Shown here piece by piece: positions 1 to 9,196 of a DNA stretch of 64,000 bases; positions within the stretch are counted from its first letter, which is position 1, and every line of letters starts with the position of its first letter. Source of the stretch: Rhizobium sophoriradicis (GTDB taxonomy: Bacteria; Pseudomonadota; Alphaproteobacteria; Rhizobiales; Rhizobiaceae); NCBI RefSeq assembly GCF_003939025.1, contig NZ_RQIH01000024.1, positions 1 through 64,000 of the forward strand. The letters run 5' to 3'. Below the pieces are notes generated by a model. It had not been told where the DNA came from. It worked only from the letters and a program-made list of their open reading frames with translations, and ran no database searches. The translations under genes and the position numbers were made by a program.

Positions 1-3000
1 CACCGGCATTCGGATCGGTGTCGTTGGTCAGCACATTGCCGCTGGCAACCACGCCGCCCGAACCATTGGCCACCCCGCCCTTCTCGGTGGCATCACCCGC
101 ATCGGCAACTGCCGTCGGCGGCGTGTTCGAGGCCGACGTCGTAAACATCACATCGACCCAATAGTTTGTCGATTGGAAGGTGCTGGTTGGAAACAGGCTG
201 TTATTGCCATAGCGGTAGACGCCGTTACCGCTGGCCGGCGCCGTCAGCGGACCGCTGGTCACATTTGAGGTGAAGTAGTTGGTGGTCGTCGAATAACGGC
301 CGCTATTCGTGTGGTAGGATGCAGTGTAGGTTTGTCCGGCCGTCAATGACACCGGACTGGTGAAATAGGCAGTCTGCCAGCCGCTGGTCGTCTCATTCGT
401 GAAGGTGAGGGTCGCAAGCCGCGTACCGGTGCTCGACCATAATGAACCAGTATGCGTGCCGGTATCTTGATCGCCCTTGTAGAAGCGGATGCCGGTGACG
501 GTGCCTGCCACGGAGGTCTGGAATTTGACGCCGAGTTCGACGGCTGAGCTATCGTTGGTGTTAACGACCGCCGGCGTCGCCGAACCGAAGAGCGACGTGT
601 AATTCGGCGCGCTGACGGTGACCGTGCGTCCCGCCGAAGGCGTTTCGAGATTGATGCTGTCGTCGACGGCCCGCGACCGGATCGTATAGCTGCCTGCAAC
701 TTGTGGCGACCAACTATAAGTCCAGTTCTCATCGCCTGTCGCCGGATGCCAGCTCGCCCCGTTGTCGGTCGAAACCTCGACACCGGCGATGACACCGCCG
801 CCCGTGTCAGCCGCGGTACCCGAAATCGTGACGGTGGTTCCAACGGCCACCGTGGCGGGCACGGTAATGACGGAGGTCGGCGCAACATTATCCGTGGAAC
901 CGGTTGAGGCGACGAGCCCGGACTGCAGTGTTCCCGGCTGAATGCCCATATCGGCGAGCAGATTGACCATTGCCTGCTGCACGCGCGGGTCCGTCGGCGT
1001 CGCCTGGAGGTCGTGATTGTCGCTCAGGCCCCATGTCCAGTAGACGGTGCCGGCGCCGAACACCAGCGCGCCGCTCGGAGCGCGATAGAGCGTCAGATTA
1101 TGGGTCGAGATGCCATTGCCGGTCGTGTTTCCGTAATCGAGCAAATAGGTGCCGACCGGAACCGTCGTCGATGATAGCTTGACGAGGCCGGCTGGATCGA
1201 AGCCGTTATCGACCGCTTCGTCCCACTCGTAACCAAGATAGTTCTTGGTGAGCGTCGCCGTCTGGCCGGGCTGAAGGTTGGCGACGCTCGTATTGCGCCA
1301 GAAACGCAGATTAGCGTCGTCATAAGGAATATTGATCGCCTGAAGATTGTTGCCGACATCGTCGACCTTGAACAACTGCCCGGTCAGTGAGTTTTCCGGG
1401 TTTCCGCCGCCGATCGCTGGTGGGCTGAGACGTGGATCGCGGAAGGTGCCTGTCCATTCGTTGGAAGGGTCGATGCTGGCGCTGGGCGACCATGTCTCTT
1501 TGTAGGAGATCAGCGTGCGATAGGGCGTCGCGTCGGCGCTATAGGCATTGCCCCAGCGGGTGCGCCAATAGACCTCATTGCCGCTCCAGAACTGCAGGTT
1601 GACGCCCGCGTCGCGTGCGGCCTCGACATTGGTTCGTTGCTGGCCGGACCAATATTCGTCGTGCCCGGCATCGATATAGGTCTTGTGATTGAGCAAGAGG
1701 CTACCGTAGCGGTCGGCGTCGACCCCCGCCATGTAGGAAACGTCATAACCGTTCTGCTCCAGCCAGTAGATCCCCGCGTATTCGGCGCCGAACAGATAGT
1801 CCTGCGGACCGGCAAAAGTGCCGACCCCGCCGCGGGTCGCAATCGGTCTGTTGTAACTGACTGCATAGGCGCGACCAGCACCCTGCCCCGTCGCCGGCCC
1901 ATTGCCGCCATAGAAGTTTGCGCCGCCCCAACCGTTGTAGGCGTGCCAGGTTTGGTCGGCGGTCTGGAAGACGATGTCGCTTTGGCTGCTGTCGTCGCGC
2001 ACGATGAACGGGATATGATTTGAGCCGGAGGTGCCATCCTGACGCACGAGCTTGGCGATATAGACGCCCGAAACGGCGTCCTCAGGTACGGTCCACGATG
2101 CCGAAACAGCCCAGTTTCCCGCGTCCACGGTGCCCGTCGTGGCATTGCGCAACGGATTAGGCTGGGTCTGCAAACCGGTGTGCTGCATGGTCGCGACCTT
2201 GCGGGCCCCCATGCCGCCATAATAGCCGAGCCGGTAGATATCGATCCGGTAGTTGGTGGAATTCGTGTTGATCTTGAAGCTGATCGTCTTGCCGTTGTCG
2301 ACGCTGATATCGGTCGCAAACCCTTCGATGTTGGAGCTACCGGCACCGACGATGCCCCACTCGCTTTCCGGATTACCCGGCTTCTGATTTTCCAGGACGA
2401 TCGCGTTGCTGGCCGCAGCCGCCGCGGCTGCCTGGTTTTGGGTCGTCAGCGACCGCTGCGTCGTCGGTGGCGTCGTCACAGAGCCGGAAAGGATGCCGAC
2501 ACCCTTCGTGTTGGTGCCCGTTCCGGTCTCACCGCCTCCTGGCAAGGATCCGTTCAAGGCCGTTGTTTCCGTCCAACTTGCCGTTCCGCGCCAACCCGAG
2601 AGGGGCGACAGGTTTCGATCGAGAAGCGGGTCGCTGATCGAGGCGGCAATGGCCCGCTTGGCCGTCGACACAAAGTCCGGCCCTTCGGTTAGCCTGGTCC
2701 CCTGCAGTTGGCCGTCCTGTTGGAGCATCGCGCCGCCATGCGCCCAATCGAGAATCCGCGTCGGAGACGTAAAATAGCCGCATCCGCAGACGCCAAAGGG
2801 CATGCCGAACGCCAGTGAATTTGCTCCCCCGTGCTGAGCGCTCGCCTGCGCTGACGGGCTCGATTCTAGAATGACGACGTTGCCCGAGGGCGCACGCTCG
2901 CCGGCCAGCGAGGCAGAATCGTGCGCCGAGGCCGTCGCCGCAGGGCTCTGCGGCAGATAAGGCGCCAGAGGATCGTCGCCGATGAGGCTCATTCCAGGGT

Positions 3001-3430
3001 AGCTGCGATAATGCGGCGATCGAGATCCGTTCGCGTTCTCGTTGAACCCTGCAAAGCCCGGCCCATGGGCAAACAACCGAGACGCAACCGTGTCACCTTC
3101 CCGGTCTCCGGTCTCGCGATCTACCGCGAAAGGCTCGAGCAAAGGCGGCAGTGGCTGGGTGATACTGCCCTGACCGTCCGGCTCGGCGATCACGCCCGTC
3201 TGATGTTCCCCGTCGTGCTCGGCGAGCGCCGGCATTTCGTTGGGATCGTCGACAAGCACGCCATCATGCTTTTTTCCATCGGCAGTTTGCGCGGAGGTCG
3301 CAAGTTGAGCACGATCCGCGTACGTTTCGGCCGGCTTGCGCGGCCTTCCTTTTTCGCCGGCCGCCAACCACCGGGGAATCAGCGAATCCACCAAAGAGCG
3401 CGAAGTCCACCGACGAGCGTTGCGATACAT
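1..3430 (-). CDS. Giant secreted-type protein: N,N-dimethylformamidase-like domain, Ig-like, DUF4082, VCBS-like repeat (3' partial)
   Basis: The frame stays open from the ATG at 3430 (GAGAGG 8 bases upstream) to the left edge, giving 1,143 visible residues. Residues 1-340 are low-complexity, acidic and without a signal peptide. Residues about 345-840 resemble the C-terminal domain of the N,N-dimethylformamidase large subunit, with conserved stretches such as YRLGYYGG, NGWGG, GHDEYWS and WSGNEVYWR. Residues 843-935 are Ig-like, about 937-1090 resemble DUF4082 (IRFYKG), and the last 50 begin a VCBS/cadherin-like repeat (VLTNDTDPNAG). This order is usual for large surface or type I secreted proteins; export by a PrsDE-like system is inference. 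It is divergent from the exopolysaccharide export gene. Amidase activity is unproven. Confidence 0.85.
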   Translation of the reverse strand, partial: MYRNARRWTSRSLVDSLIPRWLAAGEKGRPRKPAETYADRAQLATSAQTADGKKHDGVLVDDPNEMPALAEHDGEHQTGVIAEPDGQGSITQPLPPLLEPFAVDRETGDREGDTVASRLFAHGPGFAGFNENANGSRSPHYRSYPGMSLIGDDPLAPYLPQSPAATASAHDSASLAGERAPSGNVVILESSPSAQASAQHGGANSLAFGMPFGVCGCGYFTSPTRILDWAHGGAMLQQDGQLQGTRLTEGPDFVSTAKRAIAASISDPLLDRNLSPLSGWRGTASWTETTALNGSLPGGGETGTGTNTKGVGILSGSVTTPPTTQRSLTTQNQAAAAAAASNAIVLENQKPGNPESEWGIVGAGSSNIEGFATDISVDNGKTISFKINTNSTNYRIDIYRLGYYGGMGARKVATMQHTGLQTQPNPLRNATTGTVDAGNWAVSASWTVPEDAVSGVYIAKLVRQDGTSGSNHIPFIVRDDSSQSDIVFQTADQTWHAYNGWGGANFYGGNGPATGQGAGRAYAVSYNRPIATRGGVGTFAGPQDYLFGAEYAGIYWLEQNGYDVSYMAGVDADRYGSLLLNHKTYIDAGHDEYWSGQQRTNVEAARDAGVNLQFWSGNEVYWRTRWGNAYSADATPYRTLISYKETWSPSASIDPSNEWTGTFRDPRLSPPAIGGGNPENSLTGQLFKVDDVGNNLQAINIPYDDANLRFWRNTSVANLQPGQTATLTKNYLGYEWDEAVDNGFDPAGLVKLSSTTVPVGTYLLDYGNTTGNGISTHNLTLYRAPSGALVFGAGTVYWTWGLSDNHDLQATPTDPRVQQAMVNLLADMGIQPGTLQSGLVASTGSTDNVAPTSVITVPATVAVGTTVTISGTAADTGGGVIAGVEVSTDNGASWHPATGDENWTYSWSPQVAGSYTIRSRAVDDSINLETPSAGRTVTVSAPNYTSLFGSATPAVVNTNDSSAVELGVKFQTSVAGTVTGIRFYKGDQDTGTHTGSLWSSTGTRLATLTFTNETTSGWQTAYFTSPVSLTAGQTYTASYHTNSGRYSTTTNYFTSNVTSGPLTAPASGNGVYRYGNNSLFPTSTFQSTNYWVDVMFTTSASNTPPTAVADAGDATEKGGVANGSGGVVASGNVLTNDTDPNAG

Positions 3431-3996
3431 GGCAGATACCTCTCGCGAGATTTGCAGGATCGAATCTATAGGATCGTTTCGTACGTCCCCTGAATTGTAG
3501 TCGAAAAACACCAGGGTATATCCTACGCCTTTCGCTCTACAGGCGGCATCCTTTGGGCAAACGGGCCGTGTTGCGTCGCGGACGCTCTAAATGCGATGCA
3601 CGAGGGCGACAATTCGCCCTCCCGCGCGAGTTTCGAAGCCGCAGCGGTGGCTAGGCCGTTTGTCATCCGGGAAAATCGACGATCCGACCAGAAAGCCTCT
3701 GCCGGCAGGATTGCGGTCCGTCCAAGCGAGCGCGCCTATTCCCGCGTGCAGAACCTGTTGATTTTCCCCGGTCAATACCTTCGCGTCGCGCCGAAGATAT
3801 ATGTTTCTACTCGATTTAGGCGGAAGTACCTCCCACCTCATCAATATTGATATGGCAAAACAAACGACCTCCACCTTCCTCAAGGCTTCGCCAGACTGCA
3901 CACTGGCGATGTAACCTCGGACTTGGCGTCCGGTGTTCAAGCAGCGTTCAAACGTATTGTATCAGCGTCCTTGTAAGAATGTTTTGCAGGCGAGAC
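3431..3996. promoter_or_regulatory. Divergent intergenic region
   Basis: These 566 bases separate the leftward giant protein from the rightward export gene. Short open frames on both strands lack convincing ribosome sites or protein-like composition, so I call no gene. There is a 12-base perfect palindrome at 3840-3851 (ATCAATATTGAT), about 145 bases before the export gene start, which could be an operator. No clear -35/-10 pair was identified. Confidence 0.45.
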
Positions 3997-5307
3997 ATGT
4001 ACATGAATCTACCACACCGCGCCCCTCGCGTGTTCCTCCGCGCGATGTCCGTCATCAGTGCACTCGTTTTTGTCGCCGGAGCTGTACCGCCAGCTCTCGC
4101 CGGTAGCTTGGCGCCACAAACGAAGATCCGCTTGACGGTCGTTCAATGGATAGCCTCCAAAGGCCAGTTTGAACGATGGGATGGGATCGGCGGCGAATAT
4201 ACGGTTTCCGATGCAGGTATCGTCTCCCTCCCCTTCTTAGGGTCGCTGGCGGTCGGCAATCTGGACAATGAGGGTCTTACCAAGGAGATCGGCAAGCGCC
4301 TTCAGGCAAAGATGGGCCTGGCCCAGGCACCTGCCGTGACCATCGAACTTCTCGAATACCCGCCGATCTACGTCGTGGGACACGTAACAACCCCGGGGCA
4401 GTATAGCTTCCGCCCCGGACTGACCGTCCTCCAATCACTGGCGATGAGCGGCGGGCCGCGTCGCGCCAAAGATCAGGAGAAAACGCATTCGACCCAACTC
4501 GTAGGAGAATTGCGCGAAATCAATCACTCGATCTTGCGCAGCACCGCGAGATTGGCGCGGCTCCAGGCGGAGATAGATGGAGCGCAGGAGATTACCTTCG
4601 ATCAGGCGACCGGCGCCGATCAGCAATTTGCCGCCGGGATATACAATGAGGAAAGGATTATCTTTAGGGCTCGCGCCAATGCGCTGGAGAGGCAGGCAAG
4701 AGCATTCACCGAATTGCGCGATCTTTTGACCACTGAGATATCGACGTTGGAAGAGAAACTGACGGGCGCAGACGACAATATCAAATCCGTCGAGGACCAG
4801 TTGCTCAGCGTCAAGTCGCTAGTTCAGAAGGGCCTGACGGTCTCGTCGAGGCAGTTGGATCTGGAACGGTTGCTGACGACTTACCGCTCCGACAAGCTCG
4901 ACCTTGTCACCGCCGTCATGCGGGGCCGCCAGGCAATCAGCGAGACGACACGGAACCTCGAGGGACTTTACGACGCACGCCGGAGCGAAGTGGCGATCGA
5001 AGCACAGTCCGAACGGGCAAGTCTCGATCAAATGAAGATGAAGCGCGACACAACGCAGAAGTTGCTCGTCGAAGACCTTGGAAGCAATGACGGCATTGAA
5101 AGCCTCGCCGAGGACCTTCCGCTTACCTTCAGCGTGACCCGTCGCAACGGAGGACAAATCGACCAGTTCCAAGCCTCGGAAACGACGACGCTGGCGCCGG
5201 GCGATGTCGTGAGGGTCGTTCAGCCTCGCATTTTGGACAGTTCGCTTCAGACCAATTCGAGCCGATCATCAGAAGCCCCCGCGCTCGCAGATCGAGCCGG
5301 CCAGTGA
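3997..5307 (+). CDS. Polysaccharide export outer-membrane protein, ExoF-like (OPX/Wza family)
   Basis: Predicted periplasmic/outer-membrane export component for the exopolysaccharide of this region. I chose ATG 3997 (AGGCGAG just upstream) because it gives an Arg-containing N-terminus, a hydrophobic stretch and an Ala-x-Ala-like signal cleavage site (ALAG near residue 35). A polysaccharide-export domain follows (residues about 40-110), then an SLBB-like strand (IYVVGHVTTPGQYSF), a long coiled-coil region rich in E, Q and L (about 165-350), and a second SLBB-like segment near the C-terminus. This order, with coiled coil between export domains, matches rhizobial ExoF rather than short Wza. At 436 residues it is near ExoF length. 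An upstream in-frame start at 3847 would place a non-signal extension in front and is less likely. Confidence 0.82.
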   Translation: MYMNLPHRAPRVFLRAMSVISALVFVAGAVPPALAGSLAPQTKIRLTVVQWIASKGQFERWDGIGGEYTVSDAGIVSLPFLGSLAVGNLDNEGLTKEIGKRLQAKMGLAQAPAVTIELLEYPPIYVVGHVTTPGQYSFRPGLTVLQSLAMSGGPRRAKDQEKTHSTQLVGELREINHSILRSTARLARLQAEIDGAQEITFDQATGADQQFAAGIYNEERIIFRARANALERQARAFTELRDLLTTEISTLEEKLTGADDNIKSVEDQLLSVKSLVQKGLTVSSRQLDLERLLTTYRSDKLDLVTAVMRGRQAISETTRNLEGLYDARRSEVAIEAQSERASLDQMKMKRDTTQKLLVEDLGSNDGIESLAEDLPLTFSVTRRNGGQIDQFQASETTTLAPGDVVRVVQPRILDSSLQTNSSRSSEAPALADRAGQ

Positions 5308-5434
5308 CCCTCGACGAGCACCTATTCTCATTCAGCTGTAGCGGACGTTTGAGCGCGGCCAAGGCGCCAAGGTCGCCTGTCTGGAAGGAATGGCGCTTGA
5401 TGGGGACCGGCCTGACCCGAGCGACAAGGGTTGA

Positions 5435-6946
5435 ATGATGACTTTGCGCATGATCCCACCCAGCGGTCAGACTTATACCCAAATCCTCAAGTCGACGATG
5501 CTGATGGGTGGTTCCTCGCTGGTAAATGTCGCCCTGAGCATCGTTCGCAACAAGGCGCTCGCCGTTCTGCTCGGCCCTGAAGGCGTGGGGCTTCTCGGCC
5601 TTTACACGGCAATCCTCGATATCGCCCAAGCGATAGCTGGTCTGGGCGTGAGCAGCAGCGGTGTGCGCCGAGTAGCCGAGGCGGCGGGCGTCGGCGACGA
5701 AGAGAAGATCGCGCGGTCGGCGACAGCGCTCAGGCGCATCTCGATGGTGCTCGGGTTGCTTGGCGGGCTTTTACTTGCTGCGCTGGCCTTTCCGGTGTCG
5801 AATTTCACCTTCGGCGACTACCAGCATGCCGGCGGCATCGTGCTGCTGTCCCTGGCGGTATTCTTTCGGATCGTGTCTGCCGGGCAGGCTGCGTTGATCC
5901 AGGGCTTGCGGGGCATTGCAAATCTTGCCCGCATCAACGTGCTTTCGGGGCTCTTCGGCACGATGATCAGCATCCCGCTGATCTATCTGTTCGGCGAGCA
6001 GGCGATCGTACCCTCTCTCGTGGCGATCGCGGCCGTGTCAGTCCTTCCCACCTGGTGGTACAGCAAACAAATATCCACGCGCCCACCGCCAATGTCGGCA
6101 CACCAGTTTGGCCCGGAAGCCAAAGCTCTGTTCAGGCTCGGCGTCGCTTTCATGGCAAGCGGACTCCTGACCTTCGGCGCGGCCTATGCCATCCGCCTTA
6201 TCGTGCTGAATGAAGGCGGCATCGTAGCGGCTGGATTGTATCAGGCAGCCTGGGCGCTCGGGGGGCTGTATGCCGGTTTCATCCTTCAGGCGATGGGAAC
6301 GGATTTCTATCCGCGCTTAACCGCAACCGCGAGCAACAATGCCGAGTGCAACCGGCTGGTCAATGAGCAGGCGGAAATCAGCATGCTGCTGGCAGGCCCC
6401 GGCCTGATCGCCACCCTGACCTTGGCGCCGCTCGTCATGAGCTTGTTCTATTCGGCCGAGTTTCATGGAGCCGTGGAGCTTCTGCGCTGGATCTGCCTTG
6501 GAATGATGCTCAGGATCGTCGCCTGGCCGATGGGCTTCATCGTGCTGGCGAAGGGTGCGCAGACGATCTTCTTCTGGACGGAGGTCGCAGCAACGCTGGT
6601 GCATGTGGGGCTGGCGTGGCTCTTCGTGTCAAAGTTCGGTACGACAGGAGCCGGCACGGCGTTCTTCGGCCTCTACGTCTGGCACAGCATCCTGATTTAC
6701 GTGATCGTGCGTCGGCTTACCGGTTTTCGCTGGTCGCGCGCCAATCGCAGGCACGCGCTTCTGTTCCTGCCTGCATCGGGATTGGTCGTATCGGCCTTTT
6801 TGCTCCTGCCGGCATGGTCGGCGACGGTGATCGGCTGCGTCGCCGTTGTCGTGACCGGGCTTTACTCGCTGCGCATGCTGGTGGAGCTGCTTCCACCGGA
6901 GTCGATGCCCGCAATCGTCAGAGGATGGATCACGAAATCCGCATGA
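5435..6946 (+). CDS. Polysaccharide flippase (Wzx, MATE/MVF-like superfamily)
   Basis: A 503-residue integral membrane protein with about 12-14 hydrophobic helices, starting with the family's SSLVNVALSIVRNKALAVLLGPEGVGLLGLY pattern shortened here to its N-terminal helix and loop. Wzx proteins move undecaprenyl-diphosphate-linked repeat units across the inner membrane. It starts at ATG 5435 (a second ATG is at 5438) after AAGGG, 127 bases downstream of the export gene, and probably shares its transcript. It is the only flippase in the window, so it is the natural partner of the polymerase at 22067 and the co-polymerase at 27171. A strong hairpin follows at once. Confidence 0.88.
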   Translation: MMTLRMIPPSGQTYTQILKSTMLMGGSSLVNVALSIVRNKALAVLLGPEGVGLLGLYTAILDIAQAIAGLGVSSSGVRRVAEAAGVGDEEKIARSATALRRISMVLGLLGGLLLAALAFPVSNFTFGDYQHAGGIVLLSLAVFFRIVSAGQAALIQGLRGIANLARINVLSGLFGTMISIPLIYLFGEQAIVPSLVAIAAVSVLPTWWYSKQISTRPPPMSAHQFGPEAKALFRLGVAFMASGLLTFGAAYAIRLIVLNEGGIVAAGLYQAAWALGGLYAGFILQAMGTDFYPRLTATASNNAECNRLVNEQAEISMLLAGPGLIATLTLAPLVMSLFYSAEFHGAVELLRWICLGMMLRIVAWPMGFIVLAKGAQTIFFWTEVAATLVHVGLAWLFVSKFGTTGAGTAFFGLYVWHSILIYVIVRRLTGFRWSRANRRHALLFLPASGLVVSAFLLLPAWSATVIGCVAVVVTGLYSLRMLVELLPPESMPAIVRGWITKSA

Positions 6947-6948
6947 GA

Positions 6949-6978
6949 AAAAGCGCGCATTGGACAATGCGCGCTTTT
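6949..6978. terminator. Bidirectional rho-independent terminator
   Basis: A perfect 13-base stem (AAAAGCGCGCATT pairing with AATGCGCGCTTTT) around a four-base loop. An A-run leads in and a T-run leads out, so it can end transcription on both strands. It sits between the convergent flippase gene and the amino-sugar operon. Confidence 0.9.
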
Positions 6979-7013
6979 CTGATGTGGTATTCCGCCGCGG
7001 GCAGGCACTCGCT

Positions 7014-8225
7014 TCAGGCCGGGATGACGGCCTGCTCGGGCTGACGGACGACGCGCCCGGCGTCGGCGACGGCCTGGCGTAATGCCTCGATGACTCTTTC
7101 GATATCGACCTCCGTCATCTGGGCGTAAAGCGGCAGGATGATGGTTTGCTGCTGCGCCGAAACGCTTCGCGTCAGGCTGGTGGCCGCGCGATGGGAGTTT
7201 TGGCCGGAATAGGCTCCCTCCAGATGAATGTTCATAACACCGCGTCGCGTCGATATCCCTTGATCGAGCAGCGCTTGCATGACGGCCCGCTGGTCGATTT
7301 CATCAGACAGTCTCACGCAGAAGCTTTGCCAGTTGCTTCGAGCCCAGTGCGGCTCGGTGGGCATCGACAGACCTTGGATCGTGGACAGCCCCTCGCAATA
7401 CTGCGAGGCAAGCTGTCTCCGCTGCGCAATCAGCTCCGGCAGCCGCCGCAACTGCACTCGTCCCACCGCGGCCTGGAGGTCGGTCATCCGGTAGTTATAG
7501 CCCAGCTCATCATAGTCCTCAAAGATCACCTGCTTAGAGCCGTGGCGGACTGCGTCGGTGACGCTCATACCATGCTGGCGCCACAGCCGGAATTTTCGGT
7601 CATATTGAGGGTTCGCCGTCGTCAGCATACCGCCATCACCCGTGGTGACAACCTTTCGGGGATGGAAGGAGAAGCAGGCGATATCGCCATGCGGTTTGCC
7701 AATCTTTTCCCAACCGCCTTGCCACAGGATTTCGCTTCCCGTAGCACAGGCCGCATCCTCGATAACCGGTATCGAATATTTCTTGGCGATGTCCACAATC
7801 GAACGGAGATCGCAAGGCATGCCGAGCTGATGCACGCACAGGATTGCCTTGGTGCGGGGCGTGATTGCCGTTTCGATCAAGCGGGGGTCGATATTGTAGC
7901 CATCCGCCTCGATGTCGACGAAGACCGGCACTGCACCGCAGTATCGAACAGCATTCGCGGTGGCGATAAACGAATGGCTGACCGTGATGACCTCATCGCC
8001 AGCTTTGACGCCGACTGCCATCAAGGCGAGATGAAGCGCCGTTGTGCAGTTGGAAACAGCACAGGCGTGTGCCGCGCCGACAAATGCCGCAAATTCACGC
8101 TCGAAAGCGGCGACTTCCGGCCCTTGGGTCACCCATCCCGATAGAATAACGCGGCGCGTGGCCTCAGCCTCTTCCTCTCCGAGGACGGGTTTGGCGACGG
8201 GGATTGTGGATAAAAACGGGCTCAT
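7014..8225 (-). CDS. DegT/DnrJ/EryC1/StrS-family PLP sugar aminotransferase
   Basis: Predicted to transaminate a nucleotide-linked keto sugar. Residues 15-200 carry the family pattern: SGWVTQGPEV, a glycine/threonine substrate segment (NCTTALHLAL), the aspartate region VIEDAACATGS and the PLP lysine in FSFHPRKVVTTGDGGM. Length is 403 residues from ATG 8225, chosen because it overlaps the stop of the upstream epimerase as ATGA; a longer frame upstream adds an unconserved 14 residues. Last gene of a six-gene operon. The HPRK-type lysine motif resembles 4-keto-6-deoxy-hexose aminotransferases such as perosamine synthases, but substrate cannot be assigned from sequence. Confidence 0.9.
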   Translation of the reverse strand: MSPFLSTIPVAKPVLGEEEAEATRRVILSGWVTQGPEVAAFEREFAAFVGAAHACAVSNCTTALHLALMAVGVKAGDEVITVSHSFIATANAVRYCGAVPVFVDIEADGYNIDPRLIETAITPRTKAILCVHQLGMPCDLRSIVDIAKKYSIPVIEDAACATGSEILWQGGWEKIGKPHGDIACFSFHPRKVVTTGDGGMLTTANPQYDRKFRLWRQHGMSVTDAVRHGSKQVIFEDYDELGYNYRMTDLQAAVGRVQLRRLPELIAQRRQLASQYCEGLSTIQGLSMPTEPHWARSNWQSFCVRLSDEIDQRAVMQALLDQGISTRRGVMNIHLEGAYSGQNSHRAATSLTRSVSAQQQTIILPLYAQMTEVDIERVIEALRQAVADAGRVVRQPEQAVIPA

Positions 8226-9196
8226 GCAGCTTGGCCTCCGGCCGCAGCAGTCTTCGACTGCCACCACGCGACAAGGTCACGAAGCCCCTGCTCCATCGAG
8301 ATTTCCGCCTTGAAACCCAGAAGCCTTTCGGCCTTGCTGATATCAGCAAGACGGCGGGTTACGCCGTTGACCGTGCGCGCTTCTTTGTGCTGCGGCTCAA
8401 GTGAGGACCCCATGATGTCGCTCAGCATCTGCGCGAGTTGCAGCAGGCTTATTTCCCTGCCGCTCGCGACGTTGAACACCTCGTCGGTAATGTCGCTCTT
8501 CGCCGCCAGCACGTTTGCCCGGGCGATGTCGCGTGCATCGACGAAGTCCATCGTCTGGCTGCCGTCTCCATAGATCAGCGGCGGCATTCCGGCTGCAAGG
8601 CGTTCCATCCAGCGGATCAGCACTTCGGTGTAGGCGCCGTAAACGTCCATTCGCGGTCCGTAGACGTTGAAATAACGCAGCGCGACATAGCGCAGGCCAT
8701 ACATGTCGGCGAAGCTGCGCAGCAATCCCTCGTTGAAGGTCTTTGCCGCGCCATAGATCGTCCGGTTGTTGTAGGGATGATGCTCTTCGGTCGTCGGAAA
8801 ACTTTCGGCAAGCCCCAGTACGGAGGCGGAAGAGGCGGCAACGACCTTCGAAACTCCCGCTTTGACGGCAGCTTCGAGAACGTTGAACGTGCCTTCGGCA
8901 AGGACTTCGAAAGCCAGTCGTGGCTCTTCGGCGCATTGGGTGATGCGGATGGCCGCCTGATGAAAGACGATATCGACGCCGTCAAAGGCTTTCGCCAGCA
9001 GTGCCCTGTCGCGGATATCTCCGTCGATGATGTTAAGGGGCGCGCTGCCGATTGCCGAGCTGAGATTGTCCCGGCGCCCGCGCACGAAATTGTCGAGGAT
9101 GATGATCTCGCGAGGTTTTTCCAATGCGACAAGATCGGCAATATGCGAACCGATCAGACCGGCACCGCCGGTAATGAGCACCCGTTTGTTTTTCAT
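8222..9196 (-). CDS. NAD-dependent nucleotide-sugar epimerase/dehydratase (extended SDR)
   Basis: A 324-residue extended short-chain dehydrogenase. The NAD-binding TGGAGLIGSH is at residues 9-18, the serine segment at AASSASVLG, and the catalytic tyrosine and lysine in YGAAKTF. The C-terminus has the sugar-binding FNVASGREISLLQLA pattern. It likely epimerises, dehydrates or reduces an NDP-hexose for the pathway encoded by this operon. It overlaps both neighbours by ATGA (9193-9196 and 8222-8225), indicating translational coupling. Closest general type is UDP-glucose 4-epimerase-like; a 4-reductase is an alternative. Confidence 0.88.
   Translation of the reverse strand: MKNKRVLITGGAGLIGSHIADLVALEKPREIIILDNFVRGRRDNLSSAIGSAPLNIIDGDIRDRALLAKAFDGVDIVFHQAAIRITQCAEEPRLAFEVLAEGTFNVLEAAVKAGVSKVVAASSASVLGLAESFPTTEEHHPYNNRTIYGAAKTFNEGLLRSFADMYGLRYVALRYFNVYGPRMDVYGAYTEVLIRWMERLAAGMPPLIYGDGSQTMDFVDARDIARANVLAAKSDITDEVFNVASGREISLLQLAQMLSDIMGSSLEPQHKEARTVNGVTRRLADISKAERLLGFKAEISMEQGLRDLVAWWQSKTAAAGGQAA

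Noticed and set aside
1510-2346. Leftward 278-codon frame inside the giant protein gene
   Set aside because: It is an Ala/Arg/Ser-rich shadow; the other leftward frame gives a recognisable dimethylformamidase-like domain across the same bases.
3587-3940. Leftward 117-codon open frame in the gap before the export gene
   Set aside because: No ribosome site, mixed composition without a family pattern; the gap reads better as a divergent promoter.
3847-3996. Upstream extension of the export protein
   Set aside because: The extra 50 residues are Cys/Arg-rich and precede a good signal peptide; ATG 3997 has the ribosome site.
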